A stretch of DNA of 47,493 nucleotides, taken from Cyanobium sp. CZS25K (GTDB lineage: Bacteria; Cyanobacteriota; Cyanobacteriia; PCC-6307; Cyanobiaceae). How positions within the stretch are numbered: position 1 is the first letter of the stretch; every line of letters begins with the position of its first letter. Shown here piece by piece: positions 17,006-25,642 of this stretch. Location of the stretch: NCBI GenBank assembly GCA_030373325.1, contig JAUCZB010000021.1, forward strand, positions 1 through 47,493, in the 5' to 3' direction. The notes beneath the pieces are model-generated. The model made no database searches and had not been told where the DNA came from. It saw only the letters and a list, made by a program, of their open reading frames with translations. Made by a program: the position numbers and the translations under genes.

Positions 17006-18025
17006 ATGACAGACACGCTGGCACCCTCGTCCGCTTCCGTCGCTGTAACCACGGCGGTACCCCGGCGCAGTGTCCCCAGGGAGTATCTCGATCCCCCCTC
17101 CGCCTGGAACCCGACGGTGGGCCTGTTTCTGGCGGGCTACGGCCTGGCGGCCCTCACGATCTGGGGCTGGTTTGTGGGGGGCTGGCCCCTGCCGCCCCTG
17201 CTGGCCCTGGGCTTCCTGGCCCTGCACCTGGAGGGCACCGTCATCCATGACGCCTGCCACAACGCCGCCCATCCGCACCGCTTCTGGAACGCGGTGATGG
17301 GCCATGGCGCCGCCCTGCTGCTGGGCTTCAGCTTCCCGGTGTTCACCCGGGTGCATCTGCAGCACCACGCCCACGTCAATGATCCGAAGCTGGATCCCGA
17401 TCACATCGTCAGCACCTTCGGGCCCCTGTGGCTGATCGCGCCGCGTTTTTTCTACCACGAAGTCTTCTTCTTCCGGCATCGTCTCTGGCGCCGCCACGAG
17501 CTGTTCGAATGGGCTCTGGCCCGCACCATTTTCGTGCTGATTGTGGTGGCCGCCGCCCGCTACAACTTCCTCCCCTTCGTGTTCAACTGCTGGTTCGCCC
17601 CGGCCCTGATGGTGGGTGTCACCCTGGGATTGTTCTTCGACTATCTGCCCCACCGGCCCTTCCAGTCCCGCAACCGCTGGCACAACGCCCGCGTCTATCC
17701 CAGCAGGCTGATGAACTGGCTGATCATGGGCCAGAACTATCATCTCATCCACCATCTCTGGCCATCCATTCCCTGGTTCGAATACCGGCCCGCCTATCAC
17801 GCCACCAAGCCGATCCTGGATGCCAAGGGTTCACCCCAGCGGCTCGGGTTGTTCGAGAGCCGCACCGACAGTCTCAACTTTCTCTACGACATCTTCCTCG
17901 GCGTGCGCTCCCATAAGAAGCGCCGCAGCCGGCTGCGCCCCCTGGCCAAGCTGATGCCTACCCGCCATTCACGCCGGCGCGTGCTGGAGCTGCTGCATCG
18001 CACCGCCGTCTCGCCGGTGCGCTGA
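17006..18025 (+). CDS. crtR: Beta-carotene hydroxylase CrtR
   Basis: A 339-residue membrane di-iron enzyme that converts beta-carotene to zeaxanthin, a main carotenoid of marine Synechococcus. His boxes of the fatty-acid-desaturase-like family are visible: HDACHNAAH, HLQHHAHVND, then DYLPHRPFQSRNRWH and NYHLIHHLWPSIPW. Hydrophobic stretches around residues 35-75, 95-115 and 170-210 are the membrane helices. Start ATG 17006 (MTDTLAPSS). The C-terminus is basic (KKRRSRLRP). Convergent with gatC, whose stop is 10 bp away. Confidence 0.95.
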   Translation: MTDTLAPSSASVAVTTAVPRRSVPREYLDPPSAWNPTVGLFLAGYGLAALTIWGWFVGGWPLPPLLALGFLALHLEGTVIHDACHNAAHPHRFWNAVMGHGAALLLGFSFPVFTRVHLQHHAHVNDPKLDPDHIVSTFGPLWLIAPRFFYHEVFFFRHRLWRRHELFEWALARTIFVLIVVAAARYNFLPFVFNCWFAPALMVGVTLGLFFDYLPHRPFQSRNRWHNARVYPSRLMNWLIMGQNYHLIHHLWPSIPWFEYRPAYHATKPILDAKGSPQRLGLFESRTDSLNFLYDIFLGVRSHKKRRSRLRPLAKLMPTRHSRRRVLELLHRTAVSPVR

Positions 18026-18034
18026 GGGCAGGCT

Positions 18035-18328
18035 TCAGTCGGCCAGGATCCGGGGCACCCGGAAGAAATCCCCCTCCCGCTGCGGAGCCAGGGAGAGGAG
18101 TTCCTCCCGCACCGGCGTCGGCTCCACCGTGTCGGGGCGGGTCACGTTGACCACCTCAACGGCCCGGGTGGTTGGCGGCACCCCTTCGGTGTCCACCTGC
18201 TCGAGGTGGGCGACGTAGTCGAGGATCCGCTCCAGCTGGACGGTGTAGGTGGCGATGCGTTCCTCGGGCAGGGCCAGGCGGGCCAGCTGGGCCACTTTGC
18301 GCACATCCTCGGCCGTGATCCGCTCCAT
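18035..18328 (-). CDS. gatC: Glutamyl-tRNA(Gln) amidotransferase subunit C
   Basis: A 97-residue subunit that stabilises GatA/GatB in the transamidation of Glu-tRNA(Gln), needed because cyanobacteria lack GlnRS. Pattern: [60 protein letters not shown] and the end [10 protein letters not shown], which is typical GatC. ATG at 18328. It lies 44 bp downstream of the creatininase-family gene on the same strand, so cotranscription is likely. Confidence 0.95.
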   Translation of the reverse strand: MERITAEDVRKVAQLARLALPEERIATYTVQLERILDYVAHLEQVDTEGVPPTTRAVEVVNVTRPDTVEPTPVREELLSLAPQREGDFFRVPRILAD

Positions 18329-18372
18329 CGTCGCTGCAGGCGTCAGAGCCCGAACCTAATCGGCCCCCCGCC

Positions 18373-19203
18373 TCAGTCGGTAGCGCCTTCCGGGTCGAGA
18401 AAGGCGGCCAGATCTTCGCTCAGGGCCGCTGCCGCCAGTTCCAGAAAGCGGGCGCCATGGTCGGCACTGGCCAGGAACGGGTCGGAGCCCATGCGGCCAT
18501 CGGGATGGCGGCGGCGGAAGTCCTCGGGGCCGTGGATCGGCCCGGCGGGTGCCGCCTCCGGCAGGGGCCGCTGCTTGGCGGTGAGGCTCGGCTCCAGGTG
18601 CAGGGTGAGGGCGATTTCGCTGGGGGTGGCATGGTGCCCCTCCCGGTTGCCGTAGAGATCCCGAGCTTCCCGCATCACCGGGCTGGCGGTGAACCAGTTG
18701 GCCAGACGGCAGCGCAGCCGGTCGGCGCCGGGCAGCCCGCGGGCCGCGGCGGTGCCATAGGCCTGGGCGAAGGCTGCCCGGGCCGTGGCGATGTTGCCGC
18801 CATGGCCGTTGATCACGTAGATGCGCTCGAAGCCGTGGCGCGCCAGCGAGAGCACCACGTCGTGGAGCACGGCCAGCAGGGTGGAGGGTTGCAGGCTGAT
18901 GGTGCCGGCGAATCCCAGGTGATGCTCGGCCATGCCGAAGGCCTGGGCGGGCGTCACCAGCACGCCGGTGCGGCGACCCACCGCGAGGGCCACGGCTTCA
19001 GCGGTGAGGGCATCGGTGCCGATGGCGCCGGTGGGCCCGTGCTGCTCGGTGGACCCCAGCGGCACGATCACCCCCCGGCAGTGGGCCAGGTAGGCCTCCA
19101 CTTCGGGCCAGCTGCGCAGCTGCAGCCGGATCTCCTCGCTGCCGGTAACGGGGCCCGGGAGGGTGGTGGTGGCAGGGGCGGGGCTGGAGGTCGATCGGGT
19201 CAT
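18373..19203 (-). CDS. Creatininase-family metallohydrolase
   Basis: A 276-residue protein from ATG 19203 (MTRSTSSPAPATT); a longer frame to 19275 has no support. The family metal-site residues are seen: E and H in PLGSTEQHGPTGAIGTDAL (with the D), H in YVINGHGGN, and E in REGHHATPSEIALTLH. Family members hydrolyse cyclic amides (creatinine, or 3-dehydro-scyllo-inosose and related F420/mycofactocin-type amides); the substrate here is not known. It is conserved next to gatC in picocyanobacteria as I remember it. Cytoplasmic. Confidence 0.88.
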   Translation of the reverse strand: MTRSTSSPAPATTTLPGPVTGSEEIRLQLRSWPEVEAYLAHCRGVIVPLGSTEQHGPTGAIGTDALTAEAVALAVGRRTGVLVTPAQAFGMAEHHLGFAGTISLQPSTLLAVLHDVVLSLARHGFERIYVINGHGGNIATARAAFAQAYGTAAARGLPGADRLRCRLANWFTASPVMREARDLYGNREGHHATPSEIALTLHLEPSLTAKQRPLPEAAPAGPIHGPEDFRRRHPDGRMGSDPFLASADHGARFLELAAAALSEDLAAFLDPEGATD

Positions 19204-19261
19204 GGTGAACATGGCGGCCTGCGCCGTGCTGCCTAGGATCGACCCTATCCGCGGCGTCACG

Positions 19262-19558
19262 ATGCTGCATCGCAAGCTCGACCGATTTCGTCTGGAGCAG
19301 CGGCCGGTCTGGGTCTACCTGCTCGACCAGCAGCGCTGGATCGAGAGGGCCCTGGTGGCGGAGATCGAAGGAGATCTGGTCACCCTCCGCTACGACGACG
19401 AGGATGGCGACGAGCGCCACAGCTGGGAGGAGAGCGTCCGCCTGGCCTCGATCGGAGCGGTCAGCACCCGGCTGGCCTCGGTGAGCCGCTCCGCCGATGC
19501 CGACGACCTGCTCACCACCGGCGACTGCCCTGAGGCCGAGCGGCTCGGCCGCTCCTGA
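19262..19558 (+). CDS. Conserved cyanobacterial protein (DUF6679-like)
   Basis: A 98-residue soluble protein from ATG 19262 (MLHRKLDRFRLEQRPVWVYL). It reads as a small beta-barrel: VWVYLLDQQRWIERALVAEI, EGDLVTLRYDDEDGDERHSW, then EESVRLASIGAVSTRLASV. I remember this arrangement as a conserved cyanobacterial family, possibly DUF6679, but cannot verify the name. Divergent from the creatininase-family gene with 58 bp between starts. The acidic C-terminal 25 residues are probably variable. Confidence 0.7.
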   Translation: MLHRKLDRFRLEQRPVWVYLLDQQRWIERALVAEIEGDLVTLRYDDEDGDERHSWEESVRLASIGAVSTRLASVSRSADADDLLTTGDCPEAERLGRS

Positions 19559-19599
19559 TCAGTGGCCCGAACGCAGCGTTGCCATCGGAGCGTCCCAGG

Positions 19600-19737
19600 T
19601 CAGTGGGCGGTGCCGTTGCCGTCGTAGTCATCGGTGTCGTAGTACCCCCCCTTGGTGCCGAAGAAGAGGGTGGTGAGCACGAACAGGCCGCTGACAGCCA
19701 GCAGGACGGTGCCGAGGTTGAAGCTGGCGGTTTCCAT
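19600..19737 (-). CDS. 45-residue single-helix membrane peptide
   Basis: A very short gene: METASFNLGTVLLAVSGLFV, then LTTLFFGTKGGYYDTDDYDG and NGTAH. One hydrophobic helix (about 8-25) is followed by a Gly-Tyr-Asp tail. Size and shape are like small photosystem or cytochrome subunits, but I cannot match it to a named Psa/Psb/Pet protein. The coherent helix plus acidic tail, the ATG at 19737 and its isolated place between two conserved genes support it. I recall similar peptides in picocyanobacterial genomes. Confidence 0.6.
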   Translation of the reverse strand: METASFNLGTVLLAVSGLFVLTTLFFGTKGGYYDTDDYDGNGTAH

Positions 19738-19866
19738 GGATGATCCGTTGATCGGCGGGCCCTTGTCGGTTCAGGGCTGCCACCACTGTGGCCCCGCGAC
19801 GCCGCGACGGCCTTCCCGGCGTGGATCCGGTCCGGTTCCCCGCACCATTCCCCGGCGTCGTCGCCC

Positions 19867-20547
19867 ATGAAGGCCAGAGATCCCGCCCCCCTCGAGGGCC
19901 CCTTCTTCGCCCGTCCCGCCGAGGTGGTGGCCCCCGAACTGATCGGCTGCCTGCTGCTGAAACGCCAGCCGACGGGCGAGCTGTTGTGGGGCGTGGTGGT
20001 GGAAACGGAGGCCTATTGCCAGAGCGAGCCGGCCTGCCACGGGCATCGCCGTCGTTCTGCCAGCAACGAAACCCTCTTCGGGGAGCCCGGCCACTTCTAC
20101 GTGTATCTCACCTACGGCATGCACCACTGCGTCAACGTGGTCACCGGCCGGTGCGACTGGGCCAGCGGGGTGTTGCTGCGGGCGGCCGCCCTGCCGGGGG
20201 AGCCGGAGCGAGCTGCCGCCGGGCCCGGTCTGCTGGCCCGCCGTTTCAGCCTCGACCGCGGTCACGACGGCACGGTGGCCTCGCCGGCCTCGGGTCTCTG
20301 GCTGGCGCCCCGGCCGCCCTGGGTGGGAGCGCTGCTGGAGCGGCCAACGGATGGCGGGGAGGCGGCGCTGCTGCAGACCCAGCGCATCGGCGTTTCCCAG
20401 GGTCAGGAGCTGCCCTGGCGCTGGTACCTGCGCGGCAGCCGCAGCGTCAGCCGGCGGGCCCGGGGCGATCGCACGCCCCGCCGTGATGGGCTCGCCGCCA
20501 TGCTGGCCTCTACGGTTGGGACGTTCGACGGGAGCAGGACGCCTTGA
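19867..20547 (+). CDS. DNA-3-methyladenine glycosylase (AAG/MPG family)
   Basis: A 226-residue base-excision repair enzyme that removes alkylated purines. Start ATG 19867. Family landmarks: [40 protein letters not shown] with the catalytic Glu in [37 protein letters not shown] and VLLRAAAL. A Cys (ACHGH) stands where many homologues have Ser (ASH), which is minor. The stop overlaps the TTG start of pyrB (TTGA), so the two are translationally coupled. The C-terminus is slightly longer than usual (about 200 residues). Confidence 0.9.
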   Translation: MKARDPAPLEGPFFARPAEVVAPELIGCLLLKRQPTGELLWGVVVETEAYCQSEPACHGHRRRSASNETLFGEPGHFYVYLTYGMHHCVNVVTGRCDWASGVLLRAAALPGEPERAAAGPGLLARRFSLDRGHDGTVASPASGLWLAPRPPWVGALLERPTDGGEAALLQTQRIGVSQGQELPWRWYLRGSRSVSRRARGDRTPRRDGLAAMLASTVGTFDGSRTP

Positions 20548-21554
20548 GCGGCTGGAGTCACCGCCACGTGCTCGACCTGGCGTCCTTCTCGGTCGCAGAC
20601 TTCGCCACCGTTCTCGAACTGGCCCAGCGCTTCCGGGCCCTGCCGGTGGCCGGCGCCCGCCGGTTGCCCGCCCTCCAGGGCCGGCTGATGACCAGCCTGT
20701 TCTTTGAGCCCAGCACCCGGACGCGCAGCAGTTTCGAGCTCGCCGCCAAACGGCTGTCGGCGGAGGTGCAGAGCTTTTCGCCGTCGTCGAGTTCCCTCAG
20801 CAAGGGGGAAAGCCTGCTGGACACAGCCCGCACCTACGTGGCGATGGGGGCGGACATCCTGGTGGTGCGCCACCGCTGCACCGGTGTCCCCCACAGCCTG
20901 GCCCGCGACCTGGACCGCTGTGGCGAGCAGGTGTCCGTGCTCAACGCCGGGGATGGCCTGCACAGCCATCCCAGCCAGGGCCTGCTGGACCTGTTCACCC
21001 TGGCGCGCCACTTCTCCCCCGAGGCCCCCTCCCCCGAGAGCCTGCGGGGCCGCCGCATCGTCATCGTCGGCGACGTGCTCCATTCCCGGGTGGCCCGCTC
21101 CAACCTCTGGGCCCTCACCGCCTGCGGTGCTGACGTGGTCCTCTGCGGACCTGCCACCCTGCTGCCCGATTGCTTCGCCGATTTCGTGCTGGCCCCGCCC
21201 CCAGGCCAGGAGGCCGATCCGGTGGCCATCCGGGGTCGCGTTCAGGTGCAGCGCCGCCTGGAGGAGGCCCTGCCCGGGGCCGACGCGGTGATGACCCTGC
21301 GCCTGCAGAAGGAGCGGATGCAACAGCATCTGCTCACCAGCCTGGACACCTACCACCGCCAGTACGGCCTCAGCCAGCGGCGCCTGGCGCTCTGTGGCGA
21401 TGGCGTGCCGGTGCTGCACCCCGGCCCGGTGAACCGGGGGGTGGAGATCGCCGGCGAGCTGCTCGATGATCCCGGCCGCAGCCTGGTGGAGGAGCAGGTC
21501 AGAAATGGGATTCCGATCCGGATGGCCCTGCTCTATCTGCTCGCGGCCACCTGA
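20544..21554 (+). CDS. pyrB: Aspartate carbamoyltransferase catalytic chain
   Basis: A 336-residue enzyme that joins carbamoyl phosphate and aspartate in pyrimidine synthesis. Start TTG 20544 ([20 protein letters not shown]) overlapping the glycosylase stop. Carbamoyl-phosphate loop [20 protein letters not shown] (STRTR), the 80s-type loop [32 protein letters not shown], and [11 protein letters not shown] near the C-terminus are all present. No regulatory chain gene is seen nearby, as is usual in cyanobacteria. Confidence 0.95.
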   Translation: MSGWSHRHVLDLASFSVADFATVLELAQRFRALPVAGARRLPALQGRLMTSLFFEPSTRTRSSFELAAKRLSAEVQSFSPSSSSLSKGESLLDTARTYVAMGADILVVRHRCTGVPHSLARDLDRCGEQVSVLNAGDGLHSHPSQGLLDLFTLARHFSPEAPSPESLRGRRIVIVGDVLHSRVARSNLWALTACGADVVLCGPATLLPDCFADFVLAPPPGQEADPVAIRGRVQVQRRLEEALPGADAVMTLRLQKERMQQHLLTSLDTYHRQYGLSQRRLALCGDGVPVLHPGPVNRGVEIAGELLDDPGRSLVEEQVRNGIPIRMALLYLLAAT

Positions 21555-21573
21555 GCGCCGTCAGCGGCACCTC

Positions 21574-21912
21574 TCAGAGCAGCTTGAAGCCATCCAGCAG
21601 CAGGCCGTACAGCACTCCCATGCGCGCCATGTCGAGCACCTGCAGCCGCAGCTTCAGCGGCTGGGCCAGCAGTCGGCTCCTCAGCCGGGCCGCCAGCTCG
21701 ATGCCCAGCACGCAGACCAGGGCCCCGAGGGGGTCGAGCAGGGAGAAGGCGCCGGTGATCGAACCGACGCTGCCACCGACCACGAATCCGCCCAGCAGCA
21801 CGATCAGCAGCAGGGACAGGCGACGCCAGGGGTTCTGCGCCCAGGCCTCCAGCAGGTTGCCGGACTGGGTGATGCGCTGTTGGAACCTGGTCTGCTGGAA
21901 GCGGGGAGGCAA
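21574..21912 (-). CDS. Ycf20-like (DUF565) membrane protein
   Basis: A 112-residue protein starting at TTG 21912 (LPPRFQQTRFQQRITQSGNL). The pattern AQNPWRRLSLLLIVLLGGFVVG, two hydrophobic segments, and LQVLDMARMGVLYGLLLDGFKLL at the end is that of Ycf20/DUF565, a thylakoid-associated family found in cyanobacteria and plastids; in algae, Ycf20-like proteins affect photoprotection. No ATG is available in this frame near the start. It converges on pyrB with 19 bp between stops. Confidence 0.75.
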   Translation of the reverse strand: MPPRFQQTRFQQRITQSGNLLEAWAQNPWRRLSLLLIVLLGGFVVGGSVGSITGAFSLLDPLGALVCVLGIELAARLRSRLLAQPLKLRLQVLDMARMGVLYGLLLDGFKLL

Positions 21913-22081
21913 CGGTGCGAACCTGCCGCTGATGGAGAAGGGGAGCAGGGGGGCTCAACACCCTTGGGTGGAAAGCCGCTGGCGGTGATCCCCATCACCC
22001 GGCCCAAACCCTGCAACCTCCTGTCTACACCATCTCTGGCGTCTTGACAGCACTTTCCCCCCACCGATAGGGGATGCCAAT

Positions 22082-22108
22082 AAAAAAGCCCGAGGCCAAG
22101 GCCCGGGC
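22082..22108 (-). terminator. Rho-independent terminator, leftward
   Basis: Read on the minus strand, GCCCGGGC...GCCTCGGGC forms a GC-rich hairpin followed by TTTTTT (plus-strand AAAAAA at 22083-22088). It lies 123 bp past the stop of the leftward 65-residue gene (22232-22429) and should end that transcript. The interval 21913-22231 otherwise shows no gene. Confidence 0.75.
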
Positions 22109-22231
22109 GGGGTGATGGGGACGACACCAGCAAACCAATCTCTCCCGACTCGGGCAAGGGGGGGCGGCCGCTGCCCGGAGCGTCCCTGCTGGGGCTTGAC
22201 GGCAGGAGTGGCCGATCTCAGACGTCGCGGA

Positions 22232-22429
22232 TCAGCCTTCGCTGTCCTTCTTGCGGGAGCCCTTGCCCTCCAGCAACTCCAGCAGAGCCTCCATCTGGGC
22301 CATCACGCCGCGCACCTCGCCGGCTTCAGGCAGCAAGCCATCCTCCATGACGCCCTGGTGCATCTCTCGCAACTCCTGGCGGATATAGCGCAGATGACTG
22401 ACAACCTGTTCTCGCTTGGACTGCGACAT
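22232..22429 (-). CDS. Small coiled-coil protein, conserved hypothetical
   Basis: A 65-residue, strongly helical, charged protein: MSQSKREQVVSHLRYIRQEL, REMHQGVMEDGLLPEAGEVR, then GVMAQMEALLELLEGKGSRK. It probably forms a helical hairpin or coiled coil. No membrane segment or signal. It appears to be a picocyanobacterial conserved protein, but I cannot name it. ATG at 22429; 44 bp downstream of the PCP_red gene on the same strand, so the two may be cotranscribed. Confidence 0.6.
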   Translation of the reverse strand: MSQSKREQVVSHLRYIRQELREMHQGVMEDGLLPEAGEVRGVMAQMEALLELLEGKGSRKKDSEG

Positions 22430-22473
22430 CGAGCGGGCCCCTGATCAACCCCCTCTTTTACCCCATCGCCGTT

Positions 22474-22635
22474 TCACCGGCGGCCGAAACGCTCCTTGGC
22501 CTGCTCGTAGAAGGCCAGATCCACACCGTCCAGTCCGGCTTCGCGGGCCAGGGATTCGATCCGCCGGCGAATGATCGGCCTCACCACGAAGGGGATCTCC
22601 CTGAGGCTGGTTTCCGCGTCACTGCTCCAGTTCAT
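22474..22635 (-). CDS. Stand-alone PCP_red domain protein
   Basis: A 53-residue protein, MNWSSDAETSLREIPFVVRP, then IIRRRIESLAREAGLDGVDL and AFYEQAKERFGRR. The pattern W..DAE..L..IPFFVR..+RR+IE..AR..G...Vd is the PCP_red domain that ends the B subunit (BchB/ChlB) of dark-operative protochlorophyllide reductase. Here it is alone. In cyanobacteria such single domains are common small proteins; a light-independent reductase role is not implied. It is the last core gene before the left boundary of the island (att repeat 90 bp away). Confidence 0.75.
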   Translation of the reverse strand: MNWSSDAETSLREIPFVVRPIIRRRIESLAREAGLDGVDLAFYEQAKERFGRR

Positions 22636-22724
22636 CGGGGCGTAGAGGTGGGGACGTGGGGTTATTGGGGCGGGTGATTGGGGCGGGACGGAGCGGCCCT
22701 CTGCCCGGACGGTGAGAATGGGTA

Positions 22725-22739
22725 ATGGAGAATAGGGGA
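22725..22739 (+). repeat. Left att-like repeat
   Basis: ATGGAGAATAGGGGA, identical to 38584-38598 at the tRNA-Ala 3' end. The four bases TGGG occur just before both copies, with one extra base between them and the core on the right. Beyond the core the two sites diverge, as expected for a short integrase crossover region. Confidence 0.75.
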
Positions 22740-22812
22740 AACGGGGGTCAGGGGCGAGAATCGCTGAGACCCCTTGGTATGACTGGGCCGGATTTCTGGG
22801 GATCCCGGCGTC

Positions 22813-22846
22813 CTGCACCCACCGCTGCACCCAAGATGGCACCCCG
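22813..22846 (+). repeat. Left-end 12-bp repeats, possible integrase arm sites
   Basis: CTGCACCCACCG (22813-22824) and CTGCACCCAAGA (22825-22836) are consecutive 12-bp units, followed by a weaker TGGCACCCCG. They begin 74 bp inside the left att copy. The same 9-mer core CTGCACCCA with a 12-bp period recurs four times inside the right end (38473-38520). Placement and spacing fit arm-type integrase binding sites; that reading is inference. Confidence 0.6.
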
Positions 22847-22945
22847 ATGGAGAAGCGCATGACTGCCCTGCAGTGCCTCTGGCGTCGTGCCCGCCATGGA
22901 TAAGGCACCCTGCCCCTGCTCTGTGACGCTGCAGGGGGCCTCTCG

Positions 22946-23293
22946 GTGCGTTTCGCAGCCCTCGGGCGTGCTCTGCTGCTCAGTGCCGCTCCCGCGTCTA
23001 CTGCACCGGCCTGGATGATCATTCGCGTGGGTTGGAGTGCCGGCGCCTTCGGGGGGATCCGCGAATTTCCGTCGACGGCGGCCTGCGAAGCCGCTGCCGA
23101 GCACATCTCCAAGGTGCGGACCCCGGGCAACGCGACAACGGCGGGCGTTCCGGGTGCTTGGAAGTTCAGCTTCAGTCGATCGGGCAGCGAGCGGCAGGAA
23201 CCACTGGCCTCGATGCTCTGCGTGCCTGACGCCTCCGAAATTCCTGCGGTGCAACAGCAACTGGAGCAGAAGGGCTGGTACAGGGGGTTATGA
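22946..23293 (+). CDS. Small exported or anchored protein of unknown function
   Basis: A 115-residue protein from GTG 22946 (VRFAALGRALLLSAAPASTA) with a weak signal-like N-terminus. The rest (GGIREFPSTAACEAAAEHIS ... ASMLCVPDASEIPAVQQQLE) has a Cys pair (AACEAA, MLCVP) and is of the type of short proteins with a conserved C...C pair around a helix. No family assigned. First gene inside the island's left end, 131 bp before hsdM; the promoter of hsdM must lie in or after it. Confidence 0.55.
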   Translation: MRFAALGRALLLSAAPASTAPAWMIIRVGWSAGAFGGIREFPSTAACEAAAEHISKVRTPGNATTAGVPGAWKFSFSRSGSERQEPLASMLCVPDASEIPAVQQQLEQKGWYRGL

Positions 23294-23355
23294 AGCCCCG
23301 TACATTTCCAGGCCTTGCCAGGCTATGTGGTACCGCAGCAGTCTGCGGGCAAACG

Positions 23356-23370
23356 ATGCAAGAACTGCAT
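23356..23370. promoter_or_regulatory. Short palindrome upstream of hsdM, possible operator
   Basis: ATGCA at 23356-23360 and TGCAT at 23366-23370 form a perfect 5-bp inverted repeat around AGAAC, 53 bp before the GTG of hsdM. A possible repressor or control-protein site; chance occurrence is not excluded. Confidence 0.3.
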
Positions 23371-23423
23371 AAGGGCCAAAACCCAGCCCCTGAGGGCAAG
23401 ATGGGTGCAAGCACCGCAACCTT

Positions 23424-25226
23424 GTGGCCGATTCCGCAACCTTCAGCGCAGCCGAAGCCAGCGACGACGACCTGGGCGACCTGCTGCTGGAGGTGCTCCC
23501 CGGTGACGGCAGCACCATCGGCAACCTGTCCGCACGGGAGGCCCTGAGCCGGGCAGCGGAGCGTCCGATCAGCGACGAGGAGTACGAAGCGATCAAGGAG
23601 CGCCTGCTGGGGCTGGGCCTGATCCGCAAGGGCCGCGGCCGAGCCAGGAAGGACACTGCCCCCAGGGACTTCAAGGCGGTGCTGTGGGCGGCGGCCGACA
23701 AGCTACGGGCCCAGATGGATGCGGCGGAATACAAGCATCTGGTGCTGGGCCTGATCTTCCTCAAGTACATCTCCGACAGCTTCAGCGAGCACCAGCAGGA
23801 GGTGCTGGCCAAGGTGAGGGACCCGGATTCCGACTACTACCTCGGTGATGATCCGGCCGACCATCAGGCCGCCCTGGAGGATCGGGACTACTACATCCAG
23901 GACAACGTGTTCTGGGTGCCTGCGGAGGCCCGCTGGGAGGAGCTGCGGGCCCAGGCCAAGCAGCCGGACATCGGCCAGCGGATCGACCGGGCCCTGGTGG
24001 CGATCGAGAACGAGAACGAGAAGCTCAGGGGCAAGCTCGACAAACGCTTCGGGGCAGCTCAGCTGGAGTCCGGCCGCCTTGGCGAGCTGGTGGATCTGAT
24101 CTCCACCATCGGCTTCAAGCACGACGAGGCCCTGCAGGGTGACCCGATCGGCAAGATCTACGAATACTTTCTGGGTCAGTTCGCCCTGGCGGAAGGCAAG
24201 AAGGGCGGCGAGTTCCTGACCCCTCCCTCCGGCGTGAAGCTGCTGGTGTCGGTGCTGGCACCGCACAAAGGGCGTGTGTACGACCCCTGCTGTGGTTCGG
24301 GAGGGATGTTCGTCTCCAGCGAGGAGTTCGTGCAGTCCCACGGCGGGCGGATCGATGACATCTCGATCTACGGGCAGGAGAGCAACCCCACCACTTGGCG
24401 CCTGGCGGCCATGAACCTGGCGATCCGGGGCTTTGCCGCTGATCTGGGCCAGGAGCCGGCCGACACCTTCGCCCGGGACCAGCACCCCGATCTGAAGTTC
24501 GACTACATCAAGGCCAACCCGCCTTCCAATATCTCCGACTGGGGCGGTGAGAAGTACGACAACGATCCACGCTGGGTGTATGGCCGTCCGCCCGCAGGCA
24601 ATGCCAACACCGCCTGGCTGCAGCACATCCTCTGGAAGCTCAAGCCCGATGGTCAGGCCGGCGTGATCCTGGCCAATGGTTCGATGAGCTCCAACCAGAG
24701 CGGCGAGGGGCAGATCCGGGAGGCGATGGTGCGGGGCGATGTGGTGGAGGCGATGGTGGCCCTGCCCAGCCAGCTGTTCTTCAACACCCAGATTCCGGCC
24801 TGTGTGTGGTTCCTGTGCAAGGACAAAACCAAGCATGGGCGGGATCGCCGCGGCGAGACGCTGTTCATCGACGCCCGCCAGCTGGGCACGATGACCAGCC
24901 GCACCAACCGGGAGCTGACCCAGGCCGATATCGAACGGATCGCTGCCACGGTTCACGCCTGGCGAGCCAATGGCGAGGTGCAGCAGAGCTATGCGGATGT
25001 TCCGGGTTTCTGCTACTCCGCCAAGCTGGAGGAGATCGAGAAGAACGGCTTTGTGCTCACCCCTGGCCGCTATGTGGGGGCAGCGGAGCAGGAGGAGGAT
25101 GGCGAGCCGTTTGAGCAGAAGATGCAGCGGCTGACAGCTCTACTGAAGCAGCAGCAGGAAGAGGGGGCGAGGCTGGATGCGGCGATTGCTCGTAACCTGG
25201 CCTGGTTGGGGTTTGAGGCGCCATGA
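23424..25226 (+). CDS. hsdM: Type I R-M methyltransferase subunit with altered motif IV
   Basis: A 600-residue HsdM from GTG 23424. Residues about 10-75 ([20 protein letters not shown] ... [15 protein letters not shown]) look like an added winged helix. Next comes the HsdM N-terminal domain ([28 protein letters not shown]) and the N6-adenine methyltransferase core: motif [13 protein letters not shown] (D at 287), then motif IV at residues 365-368 reading NPPS (TCC at 24525-24527). Family members have NPPF, whose aromatic ring stacks on the flipped adenine, so activity may be lost. The Gly-rich [18 protein letters not shown] and [12 protein letters not shown] parts are normal. The end [20 protein letters not shown] is the usual HsdM tail. 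The stop overlaps the HepT start (ATGA). Confidence 0.93.
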   Translation: MADSATFSAAEASDDDLGDLLLEVLPGDGSTIGNLSAREALSRAAERPISDEEYEAIKERLLGLGLIRKGRGRARKDTAPRDFKAVLWAAADKLRAQMDAAEYKHLVLGLIFLKYISDSFSEHQQEVLAKVRDPDSDYYLGDDPADHQAALEDRDYYIQDNVFWVPAEARWEELRAQAKQPDIGQRIDRALVAIENENEKLRGKLDKRFGAAQLESGRLGELVDLISTIGFKHDEALQGDPIGKIYEYFLGQFALAEGKKGGEFLTPPSGVKLLVSVLAPHKGRVYDPCCGSGGMFVSSEEFVQSHGGRIDDISIYGQESNPTTWRLAAMNLAIRGFAADLGQEPADTFARDQHPDLKFDYIKANPPSNISDWGGEKYDNDPRWVYGRPPAGNANTAWLQHILWKLKPDGQAGVILANGSMSSNQSGEGQIREAMVRGDVVEAMVALPSQLFFNTQIPACVWFLCKDKTKHGRDRRGETLFIDARQLGTMTSRTNRELTQADIERIAATVHAWRANGEVQQSYADVPGFCYSAKLEEIEKNGFVLTPGRYVGAAEQEEDGEPFEQKMQRLTALLKQQQEEGARLDAAIARNLAWLGFEAP

Positions 25227-25642
25227 ATCCTCCCCCAGACATCCGTTGGCAACAACGGTTGGTGAATTTCGAGCGGGCCTTGCGCTTACTGCGTGAAGCG
25301 ATGGCCGAGGGGCCGGAGGCGCTCAACCAACTGGAGAAGGAAGGGGTGATCCAGCGCTTCGAATATTGCTTCGAGCTGGCCTGGAAAACCGTGAAGGATT
25401 ACATGGAGGCCAGCGGCGTCGTGTTTGATGTGGTGATGCCCCGCCAGGTGATCAAGGACGCCTTTGCCGCCAAGGTGCTGAACGATGGCGCCAGCTGGAT
25501 CGCCATGCTCGATCACCGCAATCTGCTCGCGCACACCTACAACCCAGTTGTCTTTGAGCAGGCGGTGGAAGCCATCCATCAGCGCTATCTGCCCCAGCTG
25601 GAACAGCTGCAGACGTTTCTCCAGCAGGAGGCGATGGGATGA
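25223..25642 (+). CDS. HepT-like HEPN toxin (HI0074 family)
   Basis: A 139-residue helical HEPN protein, of the group once called nucleotidyltransferase substrate-binding. The HEPN active motif is seen as RNLLAHTY (R-x4-H-x-Y), a metal-independent RNase motif. Other family pattern: [40 protein letters not shown], then VKDYMEASG. The gene overlaps hsdM on the left and the MNT gene on the right, each by ATGA, so it belongs to the hsdM transcript. In characterised HepT/MntA pairs the HEPN partner is an RNase that the MNT enzyme inactivates by adding AMPs to the Tyr of the motif; the same is likely here. Confidence 0.9.
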   Translation: MNPPPDIRWQQRLVNFERALRLLREAMAEGPEALNQLEKEGVIQRFEYCFELAWKTVKDYMEASGVVFDVVMPRQVIKDAFAAKVLNDGASWIAMLDHRNLLAHTYNPVVFEQAVEAIHQRYLPQLEQLQTFLQQEAMG

